From: Bog-756 sp963837805
GTDB taxonomy: Bacteria; Actinomycetota; Acidimicrobiia; Acidimicrobiales; RAAP-2
Direction of reading: 5' to 3'
Length of the DNA stretch: 64,000 bases
Assembly: GCA_963837805.1 (NCBI GenBank)
Contig: CAWIOU010000029.1
Span: forward strand, 62,001-126,000
In this document: positions 25,278 through 33,605 of the stretch, piece after piece
Layout of the letters: the number at the start of each line of letters is the position of its first letter
Numbering within the stretch: position 1 is the stretch's first letter
Translations under genes and position numbers: made by a program
Notes under the pieces: generated by a model
Seen by the model: the letters and a program-made list of their open reading frames with translations, nothing else
The model's database searches: none
Told to the model about the DNA's origin: nothing

Positions 25278-26756
25278 GTGGTTCCCACGGCAGACGAGGT
25301 GGTAGCGCAGGCATCGGAGTCGGAGGAAGCCGGGTCGGCGTTCGACGTGGTGGTCATCGGCGGCGGCCCGGGCGGCTACGCCACGGCTCTGTACGGGGCC
25401 GCCGCTGGGTTGTCGGTGGCCGTGGTGGAAATGGACAAGGTGGGCGGCACCTGTCTGCACCGCGGCTGCGTCCCGGCCAAGGAATTCCTCGAGACCGCGG
25501 CCGTCTACCGCACGGTGTCCGACTCGGCGCAGTTCGGGATCAATGCCGGGGGTGACGGCGACGTCGCACCCCGCCTCGATTTTTCGGTGAGCCAGGCCCG
25601 GAAGCAGCAGGTGGTCGACCAGCTGTTCCGGGGCCTGGCCGGGCTGATGAAGGGCCGGGGTATCCAGGTCTTCAACGGCAGCGGGACCCTGCTGGCGGAC
25701 CACCGGGTCCGGATCGCCGGCAACGACGGTACGACCACCGAAATCACCGGCACGGACATCGTCCTCGCCGCCGGTTCGGTGCCGAGGACCATCCCCGGCT
25801 TCGACGTCGACGGGATACTGGTCATGACCTCCGATGAGGTGCTGGACCTCGACCGGCTGCCCGAGTCGGTGGCCGTCGTCGGTGGGGGGGCCATCGGGTG
25901 TGAGTTCGCCTCCCTGCTGAGCGACCTCGGTGCCTCCGTGACCGTCTTCGAGGCCCTGCCGACCATCCTGAGCGGCTGCGACGAGGACGTAGTCAAGACG
26001 GTGGCCCGGTCCTTCCGCAAGCGGGGGATCGAGGTGAAGGCGGGGGTGCAGCTCGACGGCCACACCCCGGATCCGACAGGGAACGGGACCACCGTCTCCT
26101 ACGGCGACGGCGAGAAGCTGGCCGTCGACGCCGTCGTCGTGTCGGTGGGCCGGCGTCCCCGCACCGAGGGCCTCCTGGCCGCCGGGACCGGGGTGGTGGT
26201 GGACGATCACGGCTTCGTGGTGGCCGACGAGACCATGCGGACGGCGGCACCGGGGGTGTGGGCGGTGGGCGACGTGGTGGCCGGCACCCCCCAGCTCGCC
26301 CACGTCGGGTTCGCCGAGGGAATCGTCGTGATCAAGGGAATCCTGGGCGAGCCCGTCGTTCCCGTCGACTATCCGCGGGTGCCCTGGGCCATCTACTGCC
26401 ATCCCGAGGTGGCCTTCGCCGGGCTGACCGAGGCGGCCGCCCGCCAGGCCGGTTTCGATGTGGCCGTGAAGAAGGACCCCTTCGGCGGGAACAGCCGGGC
26501 CCGGATCATCGGGGACACCGAAGGTCTGGTGAAAGTGGTGGCCGAACGGCATCCGGACGGGACCACGGGGAGGATCCTCGGCGTCCATATGGTGGGCCCG
26601 TGGGTGACCGAGCAGCTCGGTGCCGGGTACCTGGCCGTCAACTGGGAGGCCACGGCCGACGAGGTGGCCCAATTCATCCAACCGCACCCGTCCCTGTCGG
26701 AGACGTTCGGCGAGACGGTGCTGGCCCTGACCGGAAGGGGGCTCCACGTTGCCTGA
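25278..26756 (+). CDS. lpdA: Dihydrolipoamide dehydrogenase (E3)
   Basis: A 492-residue flavoprotein that reoxidises dihydrolipoamide with NAD. The FAD motif is VVVIGGGPGGYATA, the redox disulphide is GGTCLHRGCVPAKE, the NAD motif is VAVVGGGAIGCEFASLLSDLG, the second FAD motif is GVWAVGDVV, and the C-terminal dimer-interface active site is HPSLSETFGET, where the His is the proton acceptor (HPxLSE). GTG 25278 overlaps a GGAGG, so a later start is possible, but the flavin domain begins only at residue 23. The stop is shared with the E2 start. It heads an operon with E2, LipBA, a peptidase and an SDR. Confidence 0.95.
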   Translation: MVPTADEVVAQASESEEAGSAFDVVVIGGGPGGYATALYGAAAGLSVAVVEMDKVGGTCLHRGCVPAKEFLETAAVYRTVSDSAQFGINAGGDGDVAPRLDFSVSQARKQQVVDQLFRGLAGLMKGRGIQVFNGSGTLLADHRVRIAGNDGTTTEITGTDIVLAAGSVPRTIPGFDVDGILVMTSDEVLDLDRLPESVAVVGGGAIGCEFASLLSDLGASVTVFEALPTILSGCDEDVVKTVARSFRKRGIEVKAGVQLDGHTPDPTGNGTTVSYGDGEKLAVDAVVVSVGRRPRTEGLLAAGTGVVVDDHGFVVADETMRTAAPGVWAVGDVVAGTPQLAHVGFAEGIVVIKGILGEPVVPVDYPRVPWAIYCHPEVAFAGLTEAAARQAGFDVAVKKDPFGGNSRARIIGDTEGLVKVVAERHPDGTTGRILGVHMVGPWVTEQLGAGYLAVNWEATADEVAQFIQPHPSLSETFGETVLALTGRGLHVA

Positions 26757-28128
26757 GGTGACCATGCCGCAGCTGGGCGAGACGGTGACCGAGGGCACCA
26801 TCACCAAGTGGTACAAGGCCGTCGGCGACCAGGTGGCCCGGGACGAGCCGTTGTTCGAGGTGTCGACGGACAAGGTCGATTCGGAGGTGCCGTCCCCGGC
26901 CGAGGGCGTGCTGACCGCCATCCTGGTACCGGAGGGCGACACGGTCGACGTCGGCGTGACCCTGGCCGTGATCGGCGACGAGGCCTCCACCAATGGCCGC
27001 GGATCGGCGCCTGCCGCCGTCAGTGCAGAGCCGGTGGCCCCTGCCGGCCCCGTCGAGCCGCCGCCGTCGACCGAGGCGGCCGCGGCCGCCGCCGCCCGGC
27101 TGCCGGCGTCCGAGCACACCGGCGACCCGTCCCCGGCACCGACTCCCGAGGCCCCGCCGGCGCCGTCACCGAACCGCTCGGGCGACGGGTTGGTGCTCTC
27201 GCCGGTGGTGCGCAAGCTGCTCAACGAGCACGACCTCGACCCCGCTGCGGTCCGCGGTACGGGACTCGGGGGCCGGATCACCCGGAGCGATGTCGAGTCG
27301 GCCATCGCCGGCTTACCGCAGACCGTCTCGTCCGACCCGGCGCCGGTGCCGAGCATCACCGACCGCCGCCAGCCGGTCACCGCCGAGCCGGCGGGAGCCC
27401 GGCGTCCGGATTCGCCGCGCGACGAGGTCGTCCCGTTCACCAACATCCGGCGGCGGACCGCCGAGCACATGGTCCGGTCCAAGGCCACGTCGGCCCACAC
27501 CCTGATGGTCAAGGAGATCGACTACGAGCGGGTCGAGCAGGTTCGTCGCCTCCACGGCCAGCGCTTCCGGGCCGAAGAGGGATTCGGGTTGACCTATCTC
27601 CCGTTCGCCGCCCGGGCTGCCGTCGAGGCCCTGGCCGAGTTCCCGCACCTGAACGCCTCGGTGGGGGACGACGCCCTGATCATCCACCACGACATCAATC
27701 TCGGGATCGCCGTCGACCTCGACAACGAGGGCCTCATCGTCCCCGTCGTGCACAATGCCGAGGAGCTCAACCTGCGGGGGATGGCCCGCCGGATCCGCGA
27801 CGTCGCCGACCGGGCCCGCAGCAAGAGGCTGAGCCTCGACGACATCAGCGGCGGCACCTTCTCCATCACCAACGCCGGACCGTTCGGGACCCTCATCACC
27901 GGGGCCATCATCAACCAGCCCCAGGTGGCCATCCTCTCCACCGATGGTGTGGCCAGGAAGCCCGTGGTGGTCGAGCTCCCCGACGGGACCGAGTCCATCA
28001 CCATCCACTCGGTCGGCCTGGTGGCCATGTCCTTCGATCACCGGGCCGTGGACGGCGCCTACGTGGCGCGCTATCTGGCCCGGCTGTCGGAGATCCTCAA
28101 CGACCGCGACTGGGCCGGTGAGCTGTAG
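26749..28128 (+). CDS. Dihydrolipoamide acyltransferase (E2)
   Basis: A 459-residue 2-oxoacid dehydrogenase E2. It has one lipoyl domain (residues ~1-80, lipoylated Lys in TDKVDSEVPSPAEG), a long Ala/Pro/Ser-rich linker (~85-145), a peripheral subunit-binding domain (LSPVVRKLLNEHDLDPAAV), a second linker, and the catalytic domain with MSFDHRAVDGAYVARYL, whose His and Asp are the acyltransfer residues. TTG 26749 overlaps the lpd stop and follows a GGAAGGGGG stretch. It may serve pyruvate (with AceE from the same window) or 2-oxoglutarate dehydrogenase; actinobacteria often share E2 between them, so I leave the symbol blank. Confidence 0.93.
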   Translation: MPEVTMPQLGETVTEGTITKWYKAVGDQVARDEPLFEVSTDKVDSEVPSPAEGVLTAILVPEGDTVDVGVTLAVIGDEASTNGRGSAPAAVSAEPVAPAGPVEPPPSTEAAAAAAARLPASEHTGDPSPAPTPEAPPAPSPNRSGDGLVLSPVVRKLLNEHDLDPAAVRGTGLGGRITRSDVESAIAGLPQTVSSDPAPVPSITDRRQPVTAEPAGARRPDSPRDEVVPFTNIRRRTAEHMVRSKATSAHTLMVKEIDYERVEQVRRLHGQRFRAEEGFGLTYLPFAARAAVEALAEFPHLNASVGDDALIIHHDINLGIAVDLDNEGLIVPVVHNAEELNLRGMARRIRDVADRARSKRLSLDDISGGTFSITNAGPFGTLITGAIINQPQVAILSTDGVARKPVVVELPDGTESITIHSVGLVAMSFDHRAVDGAYVARYLARLSEILNDRDWAGEL

Positions 28129-28170
28129 GCCGGTGGCGTCCGGCTCCGACGGTCGCCCGGCCGACCGCCG

Positions 28171-29889
28171 ATGAGGATCCGGTGGTTGGGCCGGGTGCCC
28201 TACCGCGAGGCCTGGGACCTGCAGCGCGCCGTGAGCCGGCGCTCGGACGAGGACTATCTCCTCCTTCTCGAGCACCCGTCCGTCTACACCCTGGGTTCCA
28301 ACGGCGACGCCGGCCACGTGCTGGTCGACCCGGCGTCGGTGGGAGCGGACATGATCAGGGTCGACCGGGGCGGCGACGTCACCTACCACGGTCCCGGCCA
28401 GCTGGTGGGCTACCCGCTGCTCACCGTCGGCCCCGGACCGCACCGGGGTCCCCACCACGTCGGCCGGGTCGAGCAGGTGGTGATCGAGGCCCTCGTCGCC
28501 CTGGGCATCCCCCGGTCCACGGTGGGACGGCTACCCGGCTACCCGGGCGTCTGGGTGGGGTTGGACGACGACGACGGGGCCGGGCGAGGGGGAGCGGCGA
28601 CCGGACCTCGCAAGATCTGTGCCATCGGGGTTCGGACGTCCAGGGGCCGCACCACCCACGGCTTCGCCCTCAACGTCCACCCCGACCTCTCCATGTTCGG
28701 GCACATCGTGCCGTGCGGGATCGCCGACAAACCGGTGACCTCACTCGAGGCCGAAGGGTGTGGGGCGTCGATGACCGAGGTGGTGGAGGCCGTCGTCACC
28801 TCGGCGCGGTCGGTGTGGGGCGCGGCCGGCGACATCCAACGGGTGACCGACGCTCCCGGGGCCCGACCGGTGGCGGTGTCCCTGTCCGCTCGGCGTCCCG
28901 GGGAGCGCGCTCTCGACCGGCGGCTCCGGCGGGCCGGCGTCGAACCCGGTGCCGGGGTCCCGATGCGGGAGAGGAAGCCGTCCTGGCTGCGGGTCGAGGC
29001 CCGAATGGGCGACGGCTACCTCGGGCTCAAGCACGGACTCCGCGACCTCGATCTGGTCACCGTGTGCGAGGAGGCCGGCTGCCCCAACATCTACGAGTGC
29101 TGGTCGGACGGGACCGCCACCTTCATGATCAACGGTTCGCGTTGCACGCGGGCCTGCGGGTTCTGCCAGGTCGACACCCGCCACCCACTGCCTCTCGACG
29201 CCGGTGAGCCGGAGCGGGTGGCGCGGGCCGTGCAACAGATGGGTCTGGCCCATGCGGTGATCACCTGTGTCGCCCGCGACGACCTGGCCGACGGTGGCGC
29301 GGGCGGGTTCGCGGCCACCATCGCGTCGATCAGGGACCGTACGCCCCGGACGACCATCGAGGTGCTCATCTCGGACTGCAAAGGGGACGTCTCATCGCTC
29401 GCCACCGTGTTCGACGCCCGGCCCGATGTCCTCAACCACAACATCGAGACGGTGGCCCGGCTGCAGCGGGCGGTCCGCCCGTCGGCCGGGTACGCCAGGA
29501 GCCTGACCGTCCTGGCCCGGGCCAAGGACGCCGGGCTCACCACCAAGTCCGGGATCATCCTCGGCATGGGCGAACGGATGGACGAGGTGCTGGCCACCCT
29601 GGCCGACCTCCGGGCGGTGGGGACAGACATCGTCACCGCCGGCCAGTACCTGCGTCCGACGGCCAACCATCTGCCGGTGGCCCGGTGGTGGACCCCCGAG
29701 GAGTTCGAAGCCGTTCGCCACGCGGGCCTGGCCATGGGGTTCTCCCATGTCCAGGCGTCGCCACTCACCCGTTCGAGCTATCACGCCCGGGAGGCGGTCG
29801 AGGCGTCGGCCTCCGCCGGGGGACCGACGCCGGCTGGTCCCGGACCGGATCGGGCGGTGGCCCTGGCCGAGGCCCCGAGGGCACGGTGA
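28171..29889 (+). CDS. LipB-LipA fusion: octanoyltransferase and lipoyl synthase
   Basis: One uninterrupted 572-residue frame encodes both lipoate biosynthesis enzymes. Residues ~1-225 are LipB: RGGDVTYHGPGQ (67-77), Lys148 in RKICAIGVR and the catalytic Cys182 in IVPCGIADKPVTSL. Residues ~265-560 are LipA, a radical-SAM enzyme: auxiliary cluster Cys299, Cys304 and Cys310 (VCEEAGCPNIYEC), SAM cluster CTRACGFC (325-332), and the C-terminal RSSYHA serine motif. The ~40-residue linker is Arg/Ala/Val-rich. No stop or strong ribosome-binding site precedes the in-frame ATG 28963 (residue 265), so a free LipA would need internal initiation. Sits directly after lpd and E2, whose lipoyl domain it modifies. 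Confidence 0.93.
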   Translation: MRIRWLGRVPYREAWDLQRAVSRRSDEDYLLLLEHPSVYTLGSNGDAGHVLVDPASVGADMIRVDRGGDVTYHGPGQLVGYPLLTVGPGPHRGPHHVGRVEQVVIEALVALGIPRSTVGRLPGYPGVWVGLDDDDGAGRGGAATGPRKICAIGVRTSRGRTTHGFALNVHPDLSMFGHIVPCGIADKPVTSLEAEGCGASMTEVVEAVVTSARSVWGAAGDIQRVTDAPGARPVAVSLSARRPGERALDRRLRRAGVEPGAGVPMRERKPSWLRVEARMGDGYLGLKHGLRDLDLVTVCEEAGCPNIYECWSDGTATFMINGSRCTRACGFCQVDTRHPLPLDAGEPERVARAVQQMGLAHAVITCVARDDLADGGAGGFAATIASIRDRTPRTTIEVLISDCKGDVSSLATVFDARPDVLNHNIETVARLQRAVRPSAGYARSLTVLARAKDAGLTTKSGIILGMGERMDEVLATLADLRAVGTDIVTAGQYLRPTANHLPVARWWTPEEFEAVRHAGLAMGFSHVQASPLTRSSYHAREAVEASASAGGPTPAGPGPDRAVALAEAPRAR

Positions 29890-31049
29890 CCACGCTGTCG
29901 GCCACGGCCCTGGCCTCGCGCCGGACGCGGATCAGCCGGGTCCGCCAGCGCCTGGTGGAGACCGGCGTGGACGCCCTCCTGCTCTCCCACGGGGCCGATC
30001 TCCCCTGGCTCACCGGCTACCGCGCCATGCCCCTCGAGCGGCTGACCATGCTGGTCCTGCCCGCGGCCGGCGACGCCGTCCTGGTCGTCCCCGCCCTGGA
30101 GGCGCCCAGGGTGGCGGCCGCCGACGACCTGTTCTCCCTGCAGCCGTGGACCGACACCGAGGACCCGCTCGATCTGGTCACCAAACTGGTAGCCGGCCCG
30201 GTTGCCGGTGCGGCCGGGGGCACCTCCACACTGGCCATCTCCGACCGGGCCTGGACGACCACCCTCCTCGGCCTCCAACGCCGGCTGCCCACCGCCCGCT
30301 GGATCGAGGCCTCGGCGGTCACCTCACCGATCCGGGCCGTCAAGGACGCACTGGAATTGGACGCCCTCAGGCTGGCCGGTGCCGCCGCCGACCGGGTCGC
30401 CGCCCTGTTGCAGGCCGGTGACATCCCACTCGTGGGCAGCACCGAGGCCGCGGTGTCCGCCCGTCTCGCCGCTCTGCTGGTCGAAGAGGGTCATCAGCAG
30501 GTCAACTTCGCCATCGTGGGCAGTGGCCCCAATGCCGCCAGCCCGCACCACGAGCCCGGCGGACGGGTCATCGGGCGCGGGGAGACCGTGGTGTGCGACT
30601 TCGGGGGGGCCTACTCGCTCGACGGGGACGTGGGCTACTGCTCGGACATCACCCGCACCGTGGTGACCGGTCAGCCGTCCCCCGAGATCGAAGAGTGCTA
30701 CGACGTGCTGCGGGTGGCCCAACAGCGCGCCGTCTCGTCGGCCCGGGCCGGCGTGCCGGCCGAGCACGTGGACCGGGTGGCCCGGCAGGTCATCGAGGAC
30801 GCCGGCTTCGGCGGTCTCTTCGTCCACCGGACCGGTCACGGGATCGGCATCGAGGAGCACGAGGACCCCTACCTGGTCGCCGGCAACGCCGAACACCTCC
30901 GACCGGGTCACGCGTTTTCGGTGGAGCCGGGCATCTACTGGCCGGAGCGCTTCGGGATGAGGCTCGAGGACATCGTGGTCATCGGCGAGGACGGCGAACC
31001 CGAACCGCTCAACGCCGCCGATCACAGCCTGGTCGTGGTGGGCGGGTAG
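29886..31049 (+). CDS. M24 family aminopeptidase (Xaa-Pro type)
   Basis: A 387-residue protein with a creatinase-like N-terminal domain (~1-140) and a pita-bread metallopeptidase domain. The five metal ligands are visible: Asp in VVCDFGG, Asp in YCSDITRTV, His in HRTGHGIGIEEHE, Glu in FSVEPGIYW and Glu in GMRLEDIVVIG. GTG 29886 overlaps the LipBA stop (GTGA). These enzymes release the N-terminal residue before proline or act on dipeptides. There is no signal peptide, so it is cytosolic. It is part of the lpd operon by overlap, although it has no obvious link to lipoate metabolism. Confidence 0.92.
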   Translation: MTTLSATALASRRTRISRVRQRLVETGVDALLLSHGADLPWLTGYRAMPLERLTMLVLPAAGDAVLVVPALEAPRVAAADDLFSLQPWTDTEDPLDLVTKLVAGPVAGAAGGTSTLAISDRAWTTTLLGLQRRLPTARWIEASAVTSPIRAVKDALELDALRLAGAAADRVAALLQAGDIPLVGSTEAAVSARLAALLVEEGHQQVNFAIVGSGPNAASPHHEPGGRVIGRGETVVCDFGGAYSLDGDVGYCSDITRTVVTGQPSPEIEECYDVLRVAQQRAVSSARAGVPAEHVDRVARQVIEDAGFGGLFVHRTGHGIGIEEHEDPYLVAGNAEHLRPGHAFSVEPGIYWPERFGMRLEDIVVIGEDGEPEPLNAADHSLVVVGG

Positions 31050-31057
31050 GGACCCCG

Positions 31058-31783
31058 GTGGACCTGGGCATCGAGGGGCGGGTGGCGCTGGTGGTGGCCG
31101 GCTCCCGCGGACTGGGCCGGGCCACGGCCGAGGCGCTGGCCGCCGAGGGGGTGCAGGTGATGATCTCCTCGCGCCGCGCCGAATCCCTGGCCGAAGCGGA
31201 GGCGAGTCTGCGGGCCGCCGGGGCCCACGTGGCCACCCACGCCGCCGATATCGCCGATCCGGGCGTGCCCGCCGAACTGGTCGAGGCCACGGTGCGGGCC
31301 TTCGGGACCGTCGACATCGTGATCGCCAATGCCGGCGGTCCCCCCGCCGCCCATGCGCTGGAGGTCGACGACCCGATGATCGATCAGGCCCTCGAGGCCA
31401 ACCTGAAGTCGGCCGTCCGTCTGGTCAGGGAGGCGGTCCCCGTCATGCGCGGGAACCGGTGGGGACGGATCTGCTGCATCACCTCGTATTCGGTGGTGCA
31501 ACCGATCCCCGGGTTGGCCCTGTCCAACCTGGCCAGAGCGGGCCTGTGGGCGTGGGCGAAGACCGCGGCCCAGGATCTCGCCGGCGAGGGGAGCGGCATC
31601 ACCCTGAACCTGCTGTGCCCGGGGCCCCATGCCACCGACCGCATGCGCGAGCTCGGTGGGTCGGGGGTGATGGGGGATCCCGCCGATTTCGGTCGCATCG
31701 CCGCGTTCCTGTGCTCCCGGCAGGCGAGGTTCGTCAACGGCGCCGCGCTGGTGGTCGACGGCGGGGCAACCCTGGCCCTCTAG
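31058..31783 (+). CDS. SDR-family protein lacking the canonical Tyr-Lys pair
   Basis: A 241-residue SDR-fold protein, GTG 31058, eight bases after the peptidase gene. The NAD(P)-binding glycine motif is altered to VVAGSRGLGRAT, and IANAGGPP follows as in other SDRs. At the catalytic site the Ser region is CITSYSVVQ, but where YxxxK should be, the sequence reads Ser156-Asn-Leu-Ala-Arg160 (LSNLARAGL). This SNxxR variant is known from a '3-oxoacyl-ACP reductase-like' subgroup in bacteria, which might use another mechanism or have lost reductase activity. It ends with NGAALVVDGGATLAL. Operon placement with lipoate genes gives no firm function. Confidence 0.85.
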   Translation: MDLGIEGRVALVVAGSRGLGRATAEALAAEGVQVMISSRRAESLAEAEASLRAAGAHVATHAADIADPGVPAELVEATVRAFGTVDIVIANAGGPPAAHALEVDDPMIDQALEANLKSAVRLVREAVPVMRGNRWGRICCITSYSVVQPIPGLALSNLARAGLWAWAKTAAQDLAGEGSGITLNLLCPGPHATDRMRELGGSGVMGDPADFGRIAAFLCSRQARFVNGAALVVDGGATLAL

Positions 31784-31806
31784 GGATCGGCCGGGCCCAG
31801 GCGCGG

Positions 31807-32355
31807 TTACGCGGGGGGACCCGCCGACGGCGGTGGGGGTTGCACCAGCGGCGGGAGCGAGGATGCGGGCGGATCCGATTCCGGCGATTCGGCAGTGGCC
31901 GGAGGGATCACCGGCGTCGACGGGATGGAGAGTCCGACCGGTTCGGCGTCCGGCACCACGCCGGCAGTCGGCGGCCGTTCGGCGGGCGGCCGGTGCTGTT
32001 CGGCTGTCCTCTGCTCGTACGCCGGTACCGCGGTGACCAGCGACCGGTCGATGACACCGAACGACGACGGTATGGGCGACGCCGGCGCCGGGGTGGCGGC
32101 CCGGTGCTTCTCGCCTGCCCCCCGACCGGCCGAGGTGAAGGACGGGGCCAGTGGTCGGCTGCTGGCCTCGACGCTCTTCTCCATGAGCGAGCTTCCCGCG
32201 GTCGCCGTGCCGTAGCGGGCCACGTCGAAGTCATAGAAGCCGGAGCTGGCCGCCCGTCGGATCTTCTGGTCGTGGGCGCGCTTGGCCCGGATGATGAGCA
32301 GCATGACAACCACGAAGCCACCGAAGCAGATCACGCCGAGCTCGATCGGGGGCAT
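31807..32355 (-). CDS. Small single-pass membrane protein with proline-rich tail
   Basis: A 182-residue protein, start ATG 32355, with CAGGAGACGGC just upstream, a good ribosome-binding site. Residues ~5-22 (LGVICFGGFVVVMLLII) form a membrane helix, followed by the basic RAKRAHDQKIRRAA, so the rest is probably cytoplasmic. From ~60 on it is low-complexity and rich in Pro, Ala, Ser and Glu. A YDFDVARYG segment near 41-49 is the only conserved-looking soluble part. No family is recognised. It converges with the SDR gene upstream on the other strand and is likely expressed alone. Confidence 0.65.
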   Translation of the reverse strand: MPPIELGVICFGGFVVVMLLIIRAKRAHDQKIRRAASSGFYDFDVARYGTATAGSSLMEKSVEASSRPLAPSFTSAGRGAGEKHRAATPAPASPIPSSFGVIDRSLVTAVPAYEQRTAEQHRPPAERPPTAGVVPDAEPVGLSIPSTPVIPPATAESPESDPPASSLPPLVQPPPPSAGPPA

Positions 32356-32508
32356 GCCGTCTCCTGATGTGGTTGTCGCCGTACCCCCTCACCGGGTAAC
32401 GACGCTGGTCCCATCCATGGTAGTGATCGGAACTCGCAAACGCACTGTTTTCGTGTGATCGACCGCGCTCGATGACCAACGTGCCGGCCGTCGCCGGTAC
32501 CGTTCAAT

Positions 32509-32526
32509 CGACGCCGGCCGGCGTCG
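32509..32526. terminator. Palindromic hairpin after the secreted-protein gene
   Basis: An 18-base perfect palindrome (CGACGCCGG and its complement) seven bases after the - strand stop codon at 32533. No T-run. It is flanked by two copies of GTTCAATCGA (32502-32511 and 32531-32540), one of which contains the stop codon. Confidence 0.45.
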
Positions 32527-32532
32527 GTACGT

Positions 32533-33594
32533 TCAATCGAAGCCGGGGAACGGCTCCTCGTCGACGGCGGTCGAGCCGTAGGACGGCGCCGACACCAGCG
32601 CGGGAACCATTCGGGCCGGGGGCCGGGCCTCGGGATCGAGCTCGGGAACGCCGAGGACGTGGACCGGCCACTCGGCGTCGGTCGGTGTCGTGGCCCCGAA
32701 GGTGTCGAAGATTCCTCCCGGAGCCCACGGATCGAGGGCCGACGGCACCGGCCGACGCCGACGGACCCGCCCGAACACCAACACCACTCCGGCGCCGACG
32801 ATCAGGAGCGCGGCGATGAGCACGACCACGGTGGCCAGCGACGTTCCCCCGGCCGTGTCGGCGGGGACCACCGGTCGGGCCGGGCGGACCGCATCCACCG
32901 AACCGCTGGGGTCCCCGTGCCGGAGGGCTTCGTACTGTTGAAAGCTCACGGCGATGGCTTGGGACGGGCTGAGGGCAGCCGGATTGGAGGTCGAGGCCGA
33001 CGAGGCCAGCTCGGTCATCGACACGTACCGACCGGCGCGGAAGATGACGATCTGCTCGACGGCGCGGACCGGCGCGGCGATGTGCACGGAGTACCCGTGG
33101 GCGCCCGGGATGCTGGGCACGTCGAACGGGTCGGTGCCGGAGGCGCCGGCGAAGGGCGCCCGCAGGCCGACGGCGAACGTTGCCGCCTCACCGTGCTTCG
33201 GGATGCGGAACAACAACGCAGCCATGTCGTTCGCCCCCTGCCCCGGTCCGGACCGGTCGGTCCACAGCCGGATGAAGGCTCCGAACGAGGGCTGGGCGGC
33301 CAGCGAATTGAATTGTTCCTCTGCCTGCTGGGGCGCCGTCGACTGGGATGCGAACTCGGTCGCCGTCATCGGACCGTTGGTCGGCCCGGGCGGGGCCACC
33401 GTATAGCCGGGCAGTGGCTGGGAGAGGACCAGTGATTCGAGCGGAGGGTCGGTCGACGAGACGGGGACGGACGCGGCGGCCGGAGTGGTCGACAACGCCA
33501 GGCCGGATGCCACGGCCATCACCGCCACCGCGCCGGAGCGGGCAAATTTTTTCACGGGCCCGATCAGCTGTGGGCGCCACCAGCGTGACGGCAT
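32533..33594 (-). CDS. Secreted and membrane-anchored protein of unknown function
   Basis: A 353-residue protein. The N-terminus (VKKFARSGAVAVMAVASGLALS, then TTPAAAS) is a typical signal peptide; a second hydrophobic helix (TSLATVVVLIAALLIVGAGVVLVFG) near residue 265-290 followed by RVRRRR anchors it, with a ~60-residue cytoplasmic tail. The extracytoplasmic domain (~45-240) has SFGAFIRLWTDRSG and RAVEQIVIFRAGRYVSM but no named motif. Topology: outside domain, one helix, inside tail. ATG 33594 is used; GTG 33555 would start exactly at the signal peptide. A TAGGGA box overlaps the metH stop codon 8 bases before ATG 33594. Confidence 0.7.
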   Translation of the reverse strand: MPSRWWRPQLIGPVKKFARSGAVAVMAVASGLALSTTPAAASVPVSSTDPPLESLVLSQPLPGYTVAPPGPTNGPMTATEFASQSTAPQQAEEQFNSLAAQPSFGAFIRLWTDRSGPGQGANDMAALLFRIPKHGEAATFAVGLRAPFAGASGTDPFDVPSIPGAHGYSVHIAAPVRAVEQIVIFRAGRYVSMTELASSASTSNPAALSPSQAIAVSFQQYEALRHGDPSGSVDAVRPARPVVPADTAGGTSLATVVVLIAALLIVGAGVVLVFGRVRRRRPVPSALDPWAPGGIFDTFGATTPTDAEWPVHVLGVPELDPEARPPARMVPALVSAPSYGSTAVDEEPFPGFD

Positions 33595-33605
33595 CGGCGA
33601 CGTCC

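Noticed and set aside
25261..25305. A 14-codon frame overlapping the lpd start
   Set aside because: It runs past the lpd start in another frame and does not end at it, so it lacks the coupling seen at the other short frames.
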